From Strigamia acuminata (lineage: Eukaryota > Arthropoda > Chilopoda > Geophilomorpha > Linotaeniidae): a DNA stretch of 64,000 bases. The stretch lies in contig OX442322.1 in NCBI GenBank assembly GCA_949358305.1, forward strand, positions 2,108,001 to 2,172,000, read 5' to 3'. Position 1 is the first letter of the stretch. Each line of letters opens with the position of its first letter. The notes under the pieces are model-generated. The model searched no databases. It was not told the DNA's origin and saw only the letters and a program-made list of their open reading frames with translations. The translations under genes were made by a program, and so were the position numbers. Positions 62,901 to 64,000 of this stretch are shown in pieces.

Positions 62901-64000
62901 TGACCCAGTTAAATGGGGCGAGCTCCCGTAGAATCGCTTCTATTGACGGCATTTGGATGGGGTCGATGACGGTTATGGCGTTTAAAGGTCTATAATCGAT
63001 GCAGAGGCGCGGTTCGGAGCCTGGTCGCATGACGAGGACAATCCTCATTCCATATTCTCCGATGGCGTGCGACACGATCCCTTTTTCGAGCAACTCGTTG
63101 CACATCGTTCTTACGATATGTCTCTTTTGGGGATTCATAGTTTTAAAAGGTACTCGCACCGGTTTTCCCGTAACCAATTCGATCTCGTGCATTACGTAAC
63201 TAGTCTTTCCTGGATCTTTATTTAAGTTCTTCGAGTGCTTCTTGAGCATTTCCTCGAGGAGTTTCGTTTGTTCTTCTCCAAGATTGGCGTCCATGGCCAG
63301 ATTATGTATTAAATTCTCCTCTTGGAGGATAGTATTAAACGACTTAAAATTATAGTCTTGGATGAACTTCTTAATTTCGCCTCCTCCCCATTCCTCGTCG
63401 TCCTTAGCTTTGTCTAGGAGTTCCGGAGGTATTATGGGTAGTCGTGGGTCCTCGTGGTTGTCGATGTAATTCCACGAACGTGTGACTGGGTTGGGCTGGA
63501 TGTTCATCCGTTCCATCAAATCCATTCCTATCAGCAGGATTGTGTCTCGGGTTGGTAACACGATGAAGAAATGCTTAATCGTGCCTCCTTCCCATACAAA
63601 ATCGGTTGATAACGTCCCCACTGCTCTAACTTCTCCCGCTGCTGTAAGAACTCGAATGTTCTCGTTCATTCCCCGTAATTTTTTCTGTATTTTTTCTTCG
63701 AGTGATTCGAATAAGTCGGTGGAGATAAACGACTGATCCGCTCCCGAGTCGAGTAGTCCCATTAACACCTTTTTGCCGAAAGAGACTGGTATTTTAGCCA
63801 GTACGCTCTTCGCTTCTGTTGATAGGTTGCAACGAAGTATTCGCTTTTTAAGAGGATTGGCCCCTTGGTCAAGCGGCAAAGTCATGAAAGCGTTGGCTAT
63901 ACCGTCTTCGTCTCTAATTTCGAATTTCCGTTTTTTGGTTGGAGTTGTGACTTCCTCGTTGGCAGCTTCCTCGAAGAATTCCAACAATTTTTCCATTTCT
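59986..64000 (-). CDS. Element D Pol polyprotein, N-terminal end at window edge
   Basis: Open to the window edge; the first ATG seen is at 63996 but the true frame may extend further. Protease LLDSGADQSF, RT with LCIDYRPLN, MDLSKGYWQ, VMPFGLVNAP and catalytic YLDD (AWAYLDDIV), RNase H HTDASRIGLG and VQTDHEALKWL, and integrase with H-H-C-C (HPLAGHSG...CPRCQACK), D in SVDLMGPK, D in SDNGPQF and E in PVERLNRD. RDGPYVIL follows, then an acidic region and a basic tail (RRHKPNPFIKDGK). It aligns with the pol of B from end to end. There are no stops or missing catalytic residues in the part seen. Confidence 0.95.
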   Translation of the reverse strand, partial: EMEKLLEFFEEAANEEVTTPTKKRKFEIRDEDGIANAFMTLPLDQGANPLKKRILRCNLSTEAKSVLAKIPVSFGKKVLMGLLDSGADQSFISTDLFESLEEKIQKKLRGMNENIRVLTAAGEVRAVGTLSTDFVWEGGTIKHFFIVLPTRDTILLIGMDLMERMNIQPNPVTRSWNYIDNHEDPRLPIIPPELLDKAKDDEEWGGGEIKKFIQDYNFKSFNTILQEENLIHNLAMDANLGEEQTKLLEEMLKKHSKNLNKDPGKTSYVMHEIELVTGKPVRVPFKTMNPQKRHIVRTMCNELLEKGIVSHAIGEYGMRIVLVMRPGSEPRLCIDYRPLNAITVIDPIQMPSIEAILRELAPFNWVTTMDLSKGYWQVELREEDKEKTAFWAPQGRLMFNVMPFGLVNAPATFQKLIEKVLGDALHKYAWAYLDDIVIVSQTFEDHLIHVNDVMERLTKAGLNIHPGKSKFCRKELAFLGYTVGTGGLSIDPKKTQAISQFPAPEDVKGVQRFMGMVNFFNRLLPNLADVAAPITDLLRNDKDFEWTDHCETSFNKIKQMLIDVKRIPLPDLNREFTLHTDASRIGLGAALLQKHDLDGVVLEVPTMFISRKLQAAEKNYNATELECLAVVWAIRKFRPYLEFTKFNVQTDHEALKWLMALKEPSGRMARWQLELMACDLIIEYRPGKFNVVADALSRAPASDPEDETDCGEDDSRLFYCPNPVRKWEFKKLNELPKEKLESGDQNYYNYWLRAYQSVKDAHPNYELTIEPRISDKYVRAFVAHVSKGTNSKPPTRDELIAAQMTDDFCKTYRNFITDKKFPDENFDEIQREEFEREASTYLIEDGLLLKHHPNFRDDLTETGTSMKVVIPRSLLTRFLWMVHGHPLAGHSGVARTIYRANQLYFWPKMTRDIVRFIHHCPRCQACKPRTPKSYERISLGPFAPFDCWSVDLMGPKPTSSNKNKYILVIMDVATGWPELFPMERPTKQKIIRCLYEVALHFGFPRKLISDNGPQFASNLYKDFCKKFDIETSYTSTYNPRANPVERLNRDIKYALAIFTDVHSSWDEYLREIAFSIRTTISRNRKFSPAFLNFARELRVPWDPRIPEEILEIDPEKPHIYVDRLEQIISATYQHMMSHIFDMRDRISIAGKDRPFCNFKVNDLVWKDTHIQSSANKGVHAGLADKRDGPYVILEAHGGNAFKLKRLADNVNFRSIHARELTPYLPEFPQEAWTEYQTKPAQNPIIRDMFLDEQTGPTNLVQDESHEAADAPDEISEREEIVEESPKKGKQSNKNKTTRILKPDKIYGMRRHKPNPFIKDGKLVGKQKATPAIVSNNR

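Larger units (their letters stand above)
55681..64000 (-). mobile_element. Element D: Ty3/gypsy relative of B, gag end outside window
   Basis: The 3' LTR, polypurine tract, spliced third ORF and pol are present on the minus strand; gag and the 5' LTR lie beyond the window. Pol and both third-ORF exons align with element B. The LTRs are not similar, so B and D are distinct families of one lineage. Confidence 0.88.

Noticed and set aside
1-64000. CRISPR arrays, bacterial operons, host genes
   Set aside because: None seen; all convincing coding regions belong to retroelements.

Overview
The window is eukaryotic DNA built almost entirely of nested LTR retrotransposons. I recognise no host gene. 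Ty3/gypsy and Ty1/copia elements coexist, some with introns, in long A/T-rich non-coding stretches. This fits the repeat-rich genome of an invertebrate animal; the species cannot be told from the sequence.

Layout. (A) 1-18258, minus strand: a long, old Ty3/gypsy element. Its 3' LTR is cut by the window start (1-204), followed by a third ORF (950-2944), integrase, RT, protease and gag (4980-10263), a long leader, and a 5' LTR (13195-18258). That LTR is split by (H) 13402-17874, plus strand, an apparently intact mag/Steamer-like gypsy element with 124-bp LTRs and one gag-pol ORF. 18259-19816 is a hairpin-rich stretch of unknown nature. (F) 19817-20706 is a copia linker/RT fragment. (G) 22699-25455 is a broken copia-type gag/integrase-like unit without RT. 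A copia-type LTR (25598-25943 plus 39453-40016) is split by (B) 25944-39448, minus strand, a 13.5-kb gypsy element with 1020-bp LTRs that look identical, a 4-bp target duplication, and intact gag, pol and third ORF. (E) 40017-43705 is a copia gag/integrase region with a damaged protease, interrupted by (I), a plus-strand element with a roughly 2-kb LTR, a three-zinc-knuckle gag and a long A-rich non-coding tail. (D) about 55681-64000, minus strand, is a relative of B lacking its gag end.

The most interesting system is the third ORF of B and D. It lies where env would lie but has no visible membrane segment. In both elements it is best read as two exons: a short acidic first exon with an N-W-D...Q-P-D pattern, a splice donor at phase 0, and a long second exon that opens exactly at a splice acceptor. 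In D, and also in A, the main exon has no start codon of its own and is preceded directly by a stop lying in the acceptor. The spliced products would be about 951 aa (B) and 947 aa (D). B also has a gag-pol overlap with two tandem A AAA AAC slippery heptamers and a stem-loop six nucleotides downstream, and a triple hairpin between pol and the third ORF.
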